Translations under genes and position numbers: made by a program
The notes under the pieces: model-generated
What the model was told of the DNA's origin: nothing
Seen by the model: the letters and a program-made list of their open reading frames with translations, nothing else
Database searches by the model: none
In this document: positions 1 to 8,249 of the stretch, piece after piece
How the letters are laid out: every line of letters begins with the position of its first letter
Numbering within the stretch: the first letter of the stretch is position 1
From: Pontibacter akesuensis
GTDB taxonomy: Bacteria; Bacteroidota; Bacteroidia; Cytophagales; Hymenobacteraceae
Length of the DNA stretch: 64,000 nt
Direction of reading: 5' to 3'
NCBI RefSeq assembly: GCF_001611675.1
Contig: NZ_CP014766.1
Span: 62,001 to 126,000 of the forward strand

Positions 1-122
1 GTGACTACCCCGTTCTCCTGGCAATCGTGCTGGTAATTTTATTTGTGCGAATGGTAGCGTATGCACTGGCCGACATAGGATACGTCCTGGCGGACCCGCG
101 CATCAAGCAACAAGTGGCATGA
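1..122 (+). CDS. ABC transporter permease, DppB/OppB type (C-terminal end only)
   Basis: Only the last 39 codons are in the window, read from base 3 to a TGA at 120-122. They encode a hydrophobic segment followed by YVLADPRIKQ, the usual ending of the first permease of dipeptide/oligopeptide/nickel importers. The stop overlaps the ATG of the next permease gene (ATGA at 119-122), the typical arrangement for a co-translated permease pair. The substrate cannot be told, because no binding protein or ATPase is in view. Confidence 0.75.
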   Translation, partial: DYPVLLAIVLVILFVRMVAYALADIGYVLADPRIKQQVA

Positions 123-1195
123 GGCAGCTCTGGGAAAACCTTTTGCAGCAGTGGCAGACTAAATGGCCCTTCCGCCTTGCCTTGCTATACTTGCTGTTGC
201 TAGTGGTGCTGGTGCTGGTGCTACCGGCGCTCCCTCTTCCCTATTCACCGGGTTACCTTGATTTGAATTATGCTTTTCTGCCGCCTTTTTCGGAGAGTGC
301 GCTTGCCACCCAGCACTGGCTCGGAACCGACGGTTTGGGGCGGGATATACTTTCAAATTTGCTTTACGGTGCCCGCTCTGCCTTTCTCATCAGCTTTCCC
401 GTAATGACCGTGGCAACCCTCTTCGGTTTGTTGATAGGTGTAAGTTCCGGCTATTTTGGAGACAAAGGGTTGGTTATGCCCCGCTACCTGTTACTTGCTT
501 TAGTAGTAACCATGGCGGTCAGCTGCTACTATGGGCTGTATATTCCGTTACAGGTAATGGAATTTAAGCTGCCTTTTACCTATGCTACTCAGGCACTATC
601 GGCCCTACTTGGGTTGGTGCTGCTTTGCGCGTTACTTGCAAAAATTTTAGCCAGCTATACTTTCTGGAAGCGGAAAGTAAAATTACCCGCTGATTGGCTC
701 GTATTGCGGAGTATAGAAGCGCTCAACACCATCCCGAGGTTTGTGCTCATACTTGTACTTGCTTCTTTCATGCCTCCCTCTGTCTTGCTGCTGTCGCTTC
801 TGCTAGTCTTCACCCTGTGGCCCACTCCCGCACGCTTGGCACGTGCCGAAATGCTTAAAATTAAGGAGCTGCCTTATTTCGAAGCTGCCAGGAGTGTTGG
901 TACACCACCCTTACTTCTAATCTGGCGCCATGCAATTCCAAACCTGCTGGGCCCGGTGCTGGTGGCGTTTACCTTTGGGTTAGGAGGCTTGCTGGCCTTA
1001 GAGTCTACCCTGTCTTTCCTAAATATAGGATTGCCCACAACTTTTGTTAGCTGGGGCCGTACAATTGCTGGCTTCCGAACCAATACAGCCGCCTGGTGGC
1101 TTGTCGCGTTCCCTGGCGGATTACTATCGATTACTGTTTTGGCTATTTATACCTGCAGCCATTACCTGACAAAGCTATTCAGCACAAAAAAGTGA
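119..1195 (+). CDS. ABC transporter permease, DppC/OppC type
   Basis: A 358-residue polytopic membrane protein. Residues about 65-75 contain HWLGTDGLGRDI, a hallmark of the second permease of peptide/nickel ABC importers. Around residue 254 there is the cytoplasmic EAA loop (EAARSVGTPP...WRHAIPN) that docks with the ATPase, and the C-terminal half is a standard binding-protein-dependent permease domain with several membrane spans. It pairs with the upstream permease through a 4-base ATGA overlap. It is longer than many DppC proteins (about 290-300) because of an extra hydrophobic stretch around residues 120-180. The family is clear; the transported substrate is unknown. Confidence 0.85.
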   Translation: MRQLWENLLQQWQTKWPFRLALLYLLLLVVLVLVLPALPLPYSPGYLDLNYAFLPPFSESALATQHWLGTDGLGRDILSNLLYGARSAFLISFPVMTVATLFGLLIGVSSGYFGDKGLVMPRYLLLALVVTMAVSCYYGLYIPLQVMEFKLPFTYATQALSALLGLVLLCALLAKILASYTFWKRKVKLPADWLVLRSIEALNTIPRFVLILVLASFMPPSVLLLSLLLVFTLWPTPARLARAEMLKIKELPYFEAARSVGTPPLLLIWRHAIPNLLGPVLVAFTFGLGGLLALESTLSFLNIGLPTTFVSWGRTIAGFRTNTAAWWLVAFPGGLLSITVLAIYTCSHYLTKLFSTKK

Positions 1196-1400
1196 CAGCT
1201 ATATGTTACTTTTCAGCCTATAAATCCACTACAAAACAGCTTCCATCAACTTAAATAAGTTGATAAAGCCCTATTCTTGAAGTTTAATGCAAAAGATGTA
1301 AGGTTTTAACAATGTTACTTTTGCAACTTTATATTCCTGTTATCGGAGGGGTGGCAGTGGTATACTTGTAACGTGTTAGAACCCAAACCCCCTTTGTCAC

Positions 1401-1661
1401 ATGAAATCGAATGTTCACCCCTCAGCAAAAGTGCTTGTAGAATCATGCCTGAGCATCATAGGATTACATCCTAAAGGTGTTCAGAAGGCAGCTACAGTTG
1501 AAGAAGAACCAGCTGGCTTTGCTACCATAGATGGTAGTATGGTCTCTCATCATTCCGGATCATATGCCATCAGTAGTGGCTCCGGTATCTTCATCGGTGA
1601 TTATTTCGTTGGCTTTGCCGATTCGTGTCAGTCTATCACGCTACCTCCCTATTCCCGGTAG
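1401..1661 (+). CDS. Small hypothetical protein, Gly/Ser-rich C-terminal half
   Basis: An 86-residue reading frame with an ATG start, no recognised domain and no signal peptide. The second half is rich in Gly, Ser and aromatic residues (SYAISSGSGIFIGDYFVGF), which might form short beta strands. It is followed after about 70 bases by a strong hairpin terminator (1734-1772), and a perfect TAnnTTTG element (TACTTTTG, 1316-1323) lies about 80 bases upstream, so a small independent transcript is plausible. Nothing indicates a function. Confidence 0.45.
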   Translation: MKSNVHPSAKVLVESCLSIIGLHPKGVQKAATVEEEPAGFATIDGSMVSHHSGSYAISSGSGIFIGDYFVGFADSCQSITLPPYSR

Positions 1662-1733
1662 CATAAGACTAATTTGTTTGTAACCCCTTTAATTTTTAAA
1701 ATAGATTTTGTTGGTTGTTTGTGTTTAAATTAG

Positions 1734-1772
1734 GCAAAGCCCTGTAGTCCCCCCTGCAGGGCTTTTGCTTTT
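1734..1772 (+). terminator. Rho-independent terminator after the small gene
   Basis: GCAAAGCCCTGTAG (1734-1747) pairs with CTGCAGGGCTTTTGC (1754-1768), followed by a short T run. It ends the transcript of the small gene at 1401-1661. Confidence 0.75.
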
Positions 1773-1974
1773 AAGGCTTTTGCAATTCCTGCAGGTTGAA
1801 CTACAGGGCTGCATTAGGTCAGCTATAAAATGACTTTTATAATCAATCAGCTTCGATGAATGCCTACAGGGTACAGCAAAAAACACCTGAAGGCCGCTGC
1901 ATCAATCTTTCTTGCGGAAAGTTTACGCTGCTTATGTTCGTTTCTACTAATTTAATGAACCATGCGTGAAGTGG

Positions 1975-2028
1975 AAAAGGCTCCGGCCTGTCTGCTTTGT
2001 TAGCTGCAAACATGCCGGAGCCTTTTTC
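1975..2028 (-). terminator. Terminator of hemA
   Basis: AAAAGGCTCCGGC (1975-1987) and GCCGGAGCCTTTTT (2014-2027) form a 13-bp stem with a 26-base loop. It lies about 65 bases past the hemA stop and has T runs on both strands, so it could end transcripts from either side. The remaining sequence between 1662 and 2093 shows no gene. Confidence 0.7.
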
Positions 2029-2093
2029 AATAATTTTTCTACCCTAAAGGTAGAAGCAACAACTTCAACTTATACTGCTATAGGCAAATCTGT

Positions 2094-3377
2094 TTATATC
2101 CTAACATCAGCTGCAGGAAACTCTTCTTTCTCCAGGTCAAACAAGGAGCTCAACCCTTCGAGAAGTGCATCAGACTCCCCGCGCATACAGGCAGCTTTCA
2201 AACGCATCGCTGGCATGCGCACAATCTTGTTCAGCATGTTCTTGGTGATGGTCTCTACCAAAGCCTTCTCCTCTGTGCTTAATTTTTTCAGGTAACGCGC
2301 TATCTCCTGCTCACGCACTTCCTCAAGGCGGTTCTTAAACTGCTGCAGGGCCGGCGACATCGTCATCTCACGTGTCCAGTTACTGAACTCAGCTATAGCA
2401 TCAGCTATAATGTACTGCACCGCAGGGATAGCGGCCAGGCGCAGCTCCAGAGCCTGGGTTGTCCGGTTTCGGATACTGTCTACATTGTGTACTGAGGTGC
2501 CCTTTAATGCAGCCAAATCGCTGTCGATGCTGCGTGGCATGGACAGGTCGATGAAAAACGTAGGCGCCTGCGGGCCACACTGCTCAAACTCTGCTTTGCT
2601 GATAAAGAAGCAGTCTCCCGGCACGGATGAAATCACGACATCTGCCAGCTTTATTTCTTCCCACACGTTTTCCCAGTAGGCCACGCGCGCGTTGCATTTC
2701 TGCGCAAGTTCCAGTGCCTTGTGGTGCGTACGGTTTACAATTGTCAGATTTTCTATACTTGATTTGCGGAAATTGTCGCACACGTTGGCGCCGATCTCCC
2801 CAACGCCAATCATGAGCACGCGCGGGTTCAGCAGGTGGTCTGTCAGTTCCTCCACCAACTCCACAGTGGCATAGGAAACCGAGGCGGCACCGTCGCGGAA
2901 GGCGGTTTCGTTGGCCACGCGTTTGTTGGCAAAGAAAATTGTATGCATTAACCGGTGTAGAAACGGACCGGCCATTCCTGCGTCCGAAGCCCATTGGTAA
3001 GACTTCTTTACCTGGTTCAGGATCTGCATATCGCCCACCACCTGCGACTCTAACCCCAGTGCCACCTGAAACAGGTGCTGCACGGCCTCCTGGTGTGCCG
3101 TAATGTGGCGAAAATGCGGCATGATGCGCTTGGTGGCAACAAATCCCTTCTCAATCGCCAGCAGCTTCACAATTTCGCGTGACAGGTCTTTGGGTGAACT
3201 GTAGTATACTTCGGTGCGGTTGCAGGTGGATAGCACCAGCACATCCTGCGCCTCAGTAAACTCGCGGATCTTGTCCAGCAGGTTTCGGCAGGCAATCTCA
3301 TTCAAAGCCACCTCTTCACGAATGACGATCGGAGCGTTTTTGTAGGAAAGTGTGAGTGCTTTAAAATGGTTCTGCAT
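2094..3377 (-). CDS. hemA: Glutamyl-tRNA reductase
   Basis: Reduces glutamyl-tRNA to glutamate-1-semialdehyde, the first committed step of C5 heme synthesis. With the start chosen here the protein has 427 residues. It carries the catalytic cysteine motif LSTCNRTEVY (Cys52), a NADPH-binding Rossmann motif near residues 185-195 (VLMIGVGEIGANV) and a C-terminal dimerisation domain. An upstream ATG at 3413 would add 12 residues, but it lies before the predicted transcription start: a -7 element (GAATTTTG, 3408-3401) overlaps it, so the ATG at 3377 is preferred. An ATGAC-N4-GTCAC box at 3431-3444 sits where a class II activator would bind, linking heme supply to the cytochrome-rich respiratory genes in this window. 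Confidence 0.93.
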   Translation of the reverse strand: MQNHFKALTLSYKNAPIVIREEVALNEIACRNLLDKIREFTEAQDVLVLSTCNRTEVYYSSPKDLSREIVKLLAIEKGFVATKRIMPHFRHITAHQEAVQHLFQVALGLESQVVGDMQILNQVKKSYQWASDAGMAGPFLHRLMHTIFFANKRVANETAFRDGAASVSYATVELVEELTDHLLNPRVLMIGVGEIGANVCDNFRKSSIENLTIVNRTHHKALELAQKCNARVAYWENVWEEIKLADVVISSVPGDCFFISKAEFEQCGPQAPTFFIDLSMPRSIDSDLAALKGTSVHNVDSIRNRTTQALELRLAAIPAVQYIIADAIAEFSNWTREMTMSPALQQFKNRLEEVREQEIARYLKKLSTEEKALVETITKNMLNKIVRMPAMRLKAACMRGESDALLEGLSSLFDLEKEEFPAADVRI

Positions 3378-3400
3378 CTGAAATCGGTTAATGTCTGATG

Positions 3401-3444
3401 CAAAATTCAGCATATAGCCGATGCTAAAACATGACGGATGTCAC
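3401..3444 (-). promoter_or_regulatory. hemA promoter with Crp/Fnr-type box
   Basis: Inverted repeat ATGACGGATGTCAC (3431-3444) followed on the minus strand by GAATTTTG (3408-3401), which matches TAnnTTTG at 5 of 6 fixed positions. The box centre is 36.5 bases from the final G, the same distance found at five other promoters here. Confidence 0.75.
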
Positions 3445-3520
3445 CCAATTTGATGATACTCAGCAGATGCCCCACCGCGCGCCGAGCGGGCGGTGGTACG
3501 GTATTTTTAAAGGAGCCGCC

Positions 3521-4582
3521 TTAGTTTCGCATGCGTTTCAGCTTGTCCAGGTTCAGGATGGTGATTTTGCTGCCCTGGCTGTCAATAAGCTTTTCTTCCT
3601 TGAAATCGGCTAATGTACGAATCACCGTTTCCTTGGAGGCACCCACAATACTGGCCAGGTCCTCTCTCGAGATCACTACCTGCGACAATCCCTGGTGCTC
3701 ATTTTTATACTGCTTCTCCACGAAGATCAACGCCTCAGCCACGCGCTTGCGCACGGAGTTGTACGCCAGCCGTAGCAGCCGCTCCTCGCGCTCGGCCAAA
3801 TTGTCGGAGAGTATTTTAATAAATTTGTTAGCCACCAGCCGGTTGTTGTGCAGTAGCAGGAAGAAATCCTCCTTCGAAATCACAAAGATCTCCGAGTCCT
3901 CCATCACCGTCGCCGACTCATGGTAAGCCTTCTCCTCAATCAAATCGAGGTAGCCGATAAAATCGCCGTCCTTGTACAGGTTGGTAATGTACTCGCGCCC
4001 GTCTTCGTTCGACTTATAAGTTTTGACCTTCCCCTTGTTGAGGAAGTATAGGGCGTTGGGGTGATTTCCCTCCAGGAACAGCGGCTGCTTCTTTTTGAAG
4101 AGCTGCAGTTTCTGCCTGTCGGAGGTGAGCTGGCTTAGGTTGTCCTGTCCTTTGGCCTCCTGTATAAATTCATTCAGCCCTTCGGCACTTTTCTGAAAGC
4201 CCGCCTTCAGGGCTTCGTTCTTGCGCAGGCGCATCTCCACGGCATCAAGCAGTTCCAGGTCATCAAAGGGTTTTATGAGGTAATCATCGGCGCCCAGGTT
4301 CATTCCTTTGCGGAAATCCTCCTTCTCCGATTTAGCTGTCAGAAAAATAAAAGGAATACTGGCTGTTGCCGGGTTATTGCCCAACAGGTGCAGCACGCCG
4401 TAGCCATCGAGCTGTGGCATCATAATGTCGCAAATGATGAGGTCGGGCAGTTCTCTTTTTGCCAGCTCCACCCCTTCCTTGCCGTTGGCCGCCTCTGAAA
4501 TATTGTAATTGGCCAGCGAAAGAATCTCAGCAATGTTCTCGCGTATCTCCTGATTGTCTTCTATTAGCAGTATCTTCTTCAT
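3521..4582 (-). CDS. Response regulator: receiver fused to Crp/Fnr-type cyclic-nucleotide-like and HTH domains
   Basis: 353 residues in three parts. Residues 1-122 are a complete receiver (acidic pocket EDN at 8-10, phospho-acceptor Asp52 in IICDIMMP, Thr82, Lys104). Residues about 155-270 are a cNMP-binding-type beta barrel (LFLEGNHPNALYFLNKG). Residues about 275-350 are a Crp-type winged helix with recognition helix SKETVIRTL at 316-324; Lys317, Glu318 and Arg322 align with the base-contacting Arg180, Glu181 and Arg185 of E. coli Crp. The whole protein has a single cysteine (Cys51), so it cannot hold the Fnr [4Fe-4S] cluster, and phosphorylation is the likely input. It is 3 bases from the kinase gene upstream. 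Inference: this is the activator that binds the ATGAC-N4-GTCAT boxes across the window, a FixJ receiver joined to a FixK-like output. Confidence 0.88.
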   Translation of the reverse strand: MKKILLIEDNQEIRENIAEILSLANYNISEAANGKEGVELAKRELPDLIICDIMMPQLDGYGVLHLLGNNPATASIPFIFLTAKSEKEDFRKGMNLGADDYLIKPFDDLELLDAVEMRLRKNEALKAGFQKSAEGLNEFIQEAKGQDNLSQLTSDRQKLQLFKKKQPLFLEGNHPNALYFLNKGKVKTYKSNEDGREYITNLYKDGDFIGYLDLIEEKAYHESATVMEDSEIFVISKEDFFLLLHNNRLVANKFIKILSDNLAEREERLLRLAYNSVRKRVAEALIFVEKQYKNEHQGLSQVVISREDLASIVGASKETVIRTLADFKEEKLIDSQGSKITILNLDKLKRMRN

Positions 4583-4585
4583 TTC

Positions 4586-5812
4586 TTAGCTTTTGTTCGG
4601 GAAAATAACGGTGAAGGTGGTGCCTTTGTCCAGTTCACTCTCGTAACTCAACGTCCCCTCCATAATATCCACATATTTTTTGACAATGTTTAGGCCTAGG
4701 CCCGTCCCCTGAATATTCGTTACGTTCTGAGCGCGGAAGAATGGCGAGAACAAGTGTGCTTTATCGGCCTCGGGTATGCCGATGCCCTCATCCTGCACCG
4801 TAATCGTGATGTTATCTTCGGTTGTTTCGGTGGAGAAGTAAACTTCCTTTCCCTCAGCAGAATACTTACTGGCATTGGAGAGCAGGTTGAACAGGATGTT
4901 TTTCAGAAGCTGCTTATCCAAGGCTACCAGTGCTTTTTCGCGGAAGTGGCTGTAGTGAATGCGCTGCCCCGGCTTTAAAAATCCTTGCAACTCGTCTGTA
5001 ACCTCGGCCGCGAACGCCACCAGATCAAACTGCGTGGGCACGTTGTATATTTTGCCCTCCTCAATGCGGCTGATCGACAGGAAGTCATTTAGAATACCGG
5101 TCAGGTTGCTCACGGCAGATTTTATTCTTTCGACGTGCTTCTGCCTTTTGTCATCGTCCTCGGTTGTTTTATACTTGCCAATGAGCGATGCGGAGGAAAG
5201 CACCGTGCTTAGCGGCGTCCGGAACTCGTGCGAGGCTATCGTCACAAACCTGGACTTCAGCTCGTGCAGCTCTTTCTCCTTTTGTAGGGCCTTGCGCACC
5301 TCCTGCTCGGCTTTGTACAAACTTCTGTTCGATTTTTCGAGCTTCTGGATGGCAGCACCCAACTCGTGCGTGCGCTCTTTCACGCGCTGTTCCAGCTCAG
5401 TATTCAACCGCTGAATCACCGCAAGGCTTTTGGCGTGCTCTATACTGTATCGAATGGAGCGCTCCAACTCATTTGGGCTGATGGTGCCTTTGACAAGATA
5501 ATCCAACGCACCGGCACGCATGGCCTTTTCATCGGTTTCGCGGTCGCTTTGGCCTGTCATCAGTATAAGCGGGGCTGTGGTTCCCCGTTTCACCGCTTCC
5601 TTTATCAGTTCCAACCCATCCTGTGCGCCCAACCTGAAATCGACCAGGTACACATCGTGCCGTTTCTGCTCGATCAGCTCAAGGCCTTCTTCAAAAGACC
5701 CGGCCCACTCCAGCAGGTAGTGGCGCCCCGGAATATCGTTGATACTGTCGCGGGTGATGATAAAATCGTCCTCATCATCGTCTATCAGCAGTATGCGAAT
5801 CTTATCTTGCAT
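4586..5812 (-). CDS. Hybrid histidine kinase: receiver - coiled coil - HisKA - HATPase
   Basis: 408 residues. Residues 1-120 form a receiver (DDDEDD at 11-16, phospho-acceptor Asp58, conserved Lys near 108). A charged heptad-rich helix at 130-185 leads to the HisKA dimerisation domain with phospho-acceptor His195 (ASHEFRTPLS), then an HATPase_c domain with N, G1 and G2 boxes (DEGIGIPE, GTGLGLNIVKKYV). There is no membrane segment and no sensory domain, so it probably takes its signal from another kinase through the N-terminal receiver. It is co-transcribed with the receiver-Crp regulator 3 bases downstream, its likely target. It could also act as a phosphatase or a relay step. Confidence 0.88.
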   Translation of the reverse strand: MQDKIRILLIDDDEDDFIITRDSINDIPGRHYLLEWAGSFEEGLELIEQKRHDVYLVDFRLGAQDGLELIKEAVKRGTTAPLILMTGQSDRETDEKAMRAGALDYLVKGTISPNELERSIRYSIEHAKSLAVIQRLNTELEQRVKERTHELGAAIQKLEKSNRSLYKAEQEVRKALQKEKELHELKSRFVTIASHEFRTPLSTVLSSASLIGKYKTTEDDDKRQKHVERIKSAVSNLTGILNDFLSISRIEEGKIYNVPTQFDLVAFAAEVTDELQGFLKPGQRIHYSHFREKALVALDKQLLKNILFNLLSNASKYSAEGKEVYFSTETTEDNITITVQDEGIGIPEADKAHLFSPFFRAQNVTNIQGTGLGLNIVKKYVDIMEGTLSYESELDKGTTFTVIFPNKS

Positions 5813-6015
5813 AAAGGAGCTGTTTTGGGGCAGTTGGGGGTTAATTTGTCTTAGCTGTATGCTTCGCTCTAGTAACTCCTGATAAAGTATGGCTTGAAAG
5901 TATAAACAAGCGGCACTTAAAAAGTAAACTGATCAGCTAAACCAGTTCGCCCTTAGAAGTATTATTTTATACTTAACTCAGTGTTCAATAACCCTCTCTT
6001 AGTAGGACATTATAC

Positions 6016-6462
6016 TTATAGCTTCGGCAACTCCACTATCTCAAACCAGTACTTGCTCAGGGTTTTCATCACATCCACGAGCGAGGCGAACGTAACGGGT
6101 TTTGTTATAAAGGAGCTGACACCCAGATCGTAAGTACGCAGAATATCTTCTTCGGCTTTGGAGGTGGTGAGCACGACTACCGGAATCAGGCGCAGGTACT
6201 CATCCGATTTAATTTCCTTCAAAGCTTCGCGGCCATCTTTCTTCGGCATGTTGAGGTCGAGCAGAATAAGGCCCGGTGTTGGAAACTTTGCCTTATCCGT
6301 AAAGTTCCCCCGGTGATGGAGGTAGTCCATCAGGTCCTCGCCGTTCTCTACAAAGTGGATGTTGTTTTTCAGGCGGCTTTCCTCCAGGGCATCCTTCACC
6401 ATCATGCGGTCTTCGGCATCATCGTCGGCAATCAGAATAACAATTGTTTTTTTATCGGCCAT
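6016..6462 (-). CDS. Single-domain response regulator (Rcp1-like)
   Basis: 148 residues, one receiver domain with no output: acidic pocket ADDDAED (12-18), phospho-acceptor Asp69 in ILLDLNMPKKDG, switch Thr near 99 and Lys near 122. This type, with a longer loop before the phospho-acceptor, is the usual partner of PAS or phytochrome kinases. Its start is 10 bases after the stop of the FixL-like kinase gene, so the two form an operon. It probably shuttles phosphate from that kinase to other relay proteins. Confidence 0.88.
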   Translation of the reverse strand: MADKKTIVILIADDDAEDRMMVKDALEESRLKNNIHFVENGEDLMDYLHHRGNFTDKAKFPTPGLILLDLNMPKKDGREALKEIKSDEYLRLIPVVVLTTSKAEEDILRTYDLGVSSFITKPVTFASLVDVMKTLSKYWFEIVELPKL

Positions 6463-6472
6463 AATTTTTAAT

Positions 6473-8017
6473 CTACTCCTCTGGGTGTTTACGTGCGAGT
6501 GTGATGATAAAGCGGGTGCCTACACCGGGCTGGCTGCTGGCGGTAATATCGCCGCCATGTCGGATGGCAATTTTACGGCATACCGCCAAGCCAATACCTG
6601 AGCCTTCATACTTCTGCCCCTCTAGCCGCTGAAAAATGTTGAAGATACGGTCCAGGTACTTTTCATCGAAGCCGATGCCGTTGTCCTCCACGTATATCTC
6701 CACCACCTCATCGCCGGGTGTGGCAGTGAGGTGGGCCTTGCGCTGCAGGCTTTTGGCATATACGTTGATGATCGGGCTCTCCTCGGCTTTGCGGAACTTG
6801 ATGGCATTGCTGATCAGGTTCTGAAACAGCTGCCGCATCTGGGTCGGCTCTGCCTCTATGTTTGGCAAAGGCGAACGGATAATCTCCGCGCCGGTGTGTT
6901 CTATACTTACTTCCAGGTCCGAAATCACCTCCGAAAGTATGTCGTCCAAACTCACCATCACAAAAGCCTTTGATTTGGCGGTAACCCTGGAAAAGCCCAG
7001 CAGGTCGTTGATGAGGTTCTGCATGCGGGAGGCGGCATTGAGCATGCGGTTTACATAATCCTTGCCCTGTTCGCTCAGGTTGTCATACTCCTTCGTCATC
7101 AGGCGGTCGCCGAATGCCTGAATTTTCCGCAAAGGCTCCTGCAAATCGTGGGAGGAAACGTAGGCGAAATCCTGCAGCTCCCTGTTGCTGCGCTCCAGTT
7201 CGGCGGCGTAACGGCGCAGGCGCTCCTCGTTCAGTTTCTGCACCGTAATGTCGTGCACGAAACCAGTATATACTTTGCGGCCACTCAATTCCACCTCACT
7301 TATACTTAAATAGAAAGGAAAGATGGTGCCGTCTTTCCGAAGACCTGTTACTTCTCTGCCAATTCCGATGATGCGGCGCTTGCCGGTTACCTCGTAGTCG
7401 TGCATGTAGCCGTCGTGCAGGCTTTTGTCCGGCTCGGGCATGAGCAGGTTAATGGACTGCCCCAAGAGCTCATCGGCGCTGTAGCCAAACTGTTTCGCGG
7501 CGGCGGGGTTCACCATTTCGATGATGCCGCGCTGGTTGATCGTGATGATACCGTCAACCGCTCCCTGTATGATGGAATTGATTTTGTTCTCGCTCTCGCG
7601 CAGGGCGTTTTCAGCCTTCTTCAACTCCGAGATATCGTGCACAATGCCTGTAAAGATTAGCCTGTCGGGCAGGCGCACCTCACTTATACTTAGCAGAAAA
7701 GGGAATACGCTTCCATCTTTCTTCTTGCCCAGCACCTCGCGCCCCTTCCCAATTATCTGGGCATATCCGGTCTCTAGGTAATTCTGGATGTACTTGTCGT
7801 GGTTGCTGTGGTCGGGCTCAGGCATCAGCATACTGATGTTCTGGCCAATCACCTCCTCGGGCGCATAGCCAAAGATATTCCCCGCAGCAGGGTTCATTGT
7901 TTCCACAATGCCACGGGTGTCGATGGTGATGATGCCGTCGATCGCCGTGTCAATGATCGCCTTTAAACGGGTGCGGCTGTCTATCTGGTCCTGATGGGTA
8001 TGCAAAGGTTCTTCCAA
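6473..8017 (-). CDS. FixL-like histidine kinase with two tandem heme-PAS-type domains
   Basis: 514 residues, no membrane segment. Two PAS domains (about 15-130 and 143-258) both carry the FixL signature: LMPEP, then HDKY (His73) and HDGY (His201), then IIGKGR (Arg93) and IIGIGR (Arg221). By alignment from memory with Bradyrhizobium FixL these correspond to the proximal heme ligand His200 and the distal Arg220 that responds to bound oxygen. HisKA follows with His290 (SSHDLQEPLRK), then HATPase_c. Known: FixL kinases are active when heme is oxygen-free and switch on cbb3 oxidase and denitrification genes. Inference: this protein is the oxygen sensor for the regulon in this window. Heme binding has not been shown, and single-heme or empty PAS remain possible. 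Confidence 0.88.
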   Translation of the reverse strand: MEEPLHTHQDQIDSRTRLKAIIDTAIDGIITIDTRGIVETMNPAAGNIFGYAPEEVIGQNISMLMPEPDHSNHDKYIQNYLETGYAQIIGKGREVLGKKKDGSVFPFLLSISEVRLPDRLIFTGIVHDISELKKAENALRESENKINSIIQGAVDGIITINQRGIIEMVNPAAAKQFGYSADELLGQSINLLMPEPDKSLHDGYMHDYEVTGKRRIIGIGREVTGLRKDGTIFPFYLSISEVELSGRKVYTGFVHDITVQKLNEERLRRYAAELERSNRELQDFAYVSSHDLQEPLRKIQAFGDRLMTKEYDNLSEQGKDYVNRMLNAASRMQNLINDLLGFSRVTAKSKAFVMVSLDDILSEVISDLEVSIEHTGAEIIRSPLPNIEAEPTQMRQLFQNLISNAIKFRKAEESPIINVYAKSLQRKAHLTATPGDEVVEIYVEDNGIGFDEKYLDRIFNIFQRLEGQKYEGSGIGLAVCRKIAIRHGGDITASSQPGVGTRFIITLARKHPEE

Positions 8018-8088
8018 ATCAAACGTTTTTATAAAAATAGGTACTAGAACTAATATTTACCAACTATCCCCGCAATCATTGCCTCAAA

Positions 8089-8154
8089 CTGATAATTATC
8101 ACTGCCCCGGGTGCTGTACATCATACAGGAGAAGGCATACGAAAAATAACTTTA
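8089..8154 (+). promoter_or_regulatory. Promoter of the universal stress protein gene with distal box
   Basis: Inverted repeat CTGATAATTATCAC (8089-8102), then TAACTTTA at 8147-8154 (5 of 6 to TAnnTTTG). The box centre to the last -7 base is 58.5, the second preferred spacing in this window. Confidence 0.55.
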
Positions 8155-8249
8155 CACACGCTAACTGAACAGGCTGTTTCTACAGGCGAAGGAAAAGTGA
8201 AGTGCCGCCCTACGGCAGGTTTGGTTTAAATTTTAAGGTAGCCCCACTG

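Noticed and set aside
1966..2295. Plus-strand frame opposite the hemA end
   Set aside because: Antisense to hemA and includes the terminator stem.
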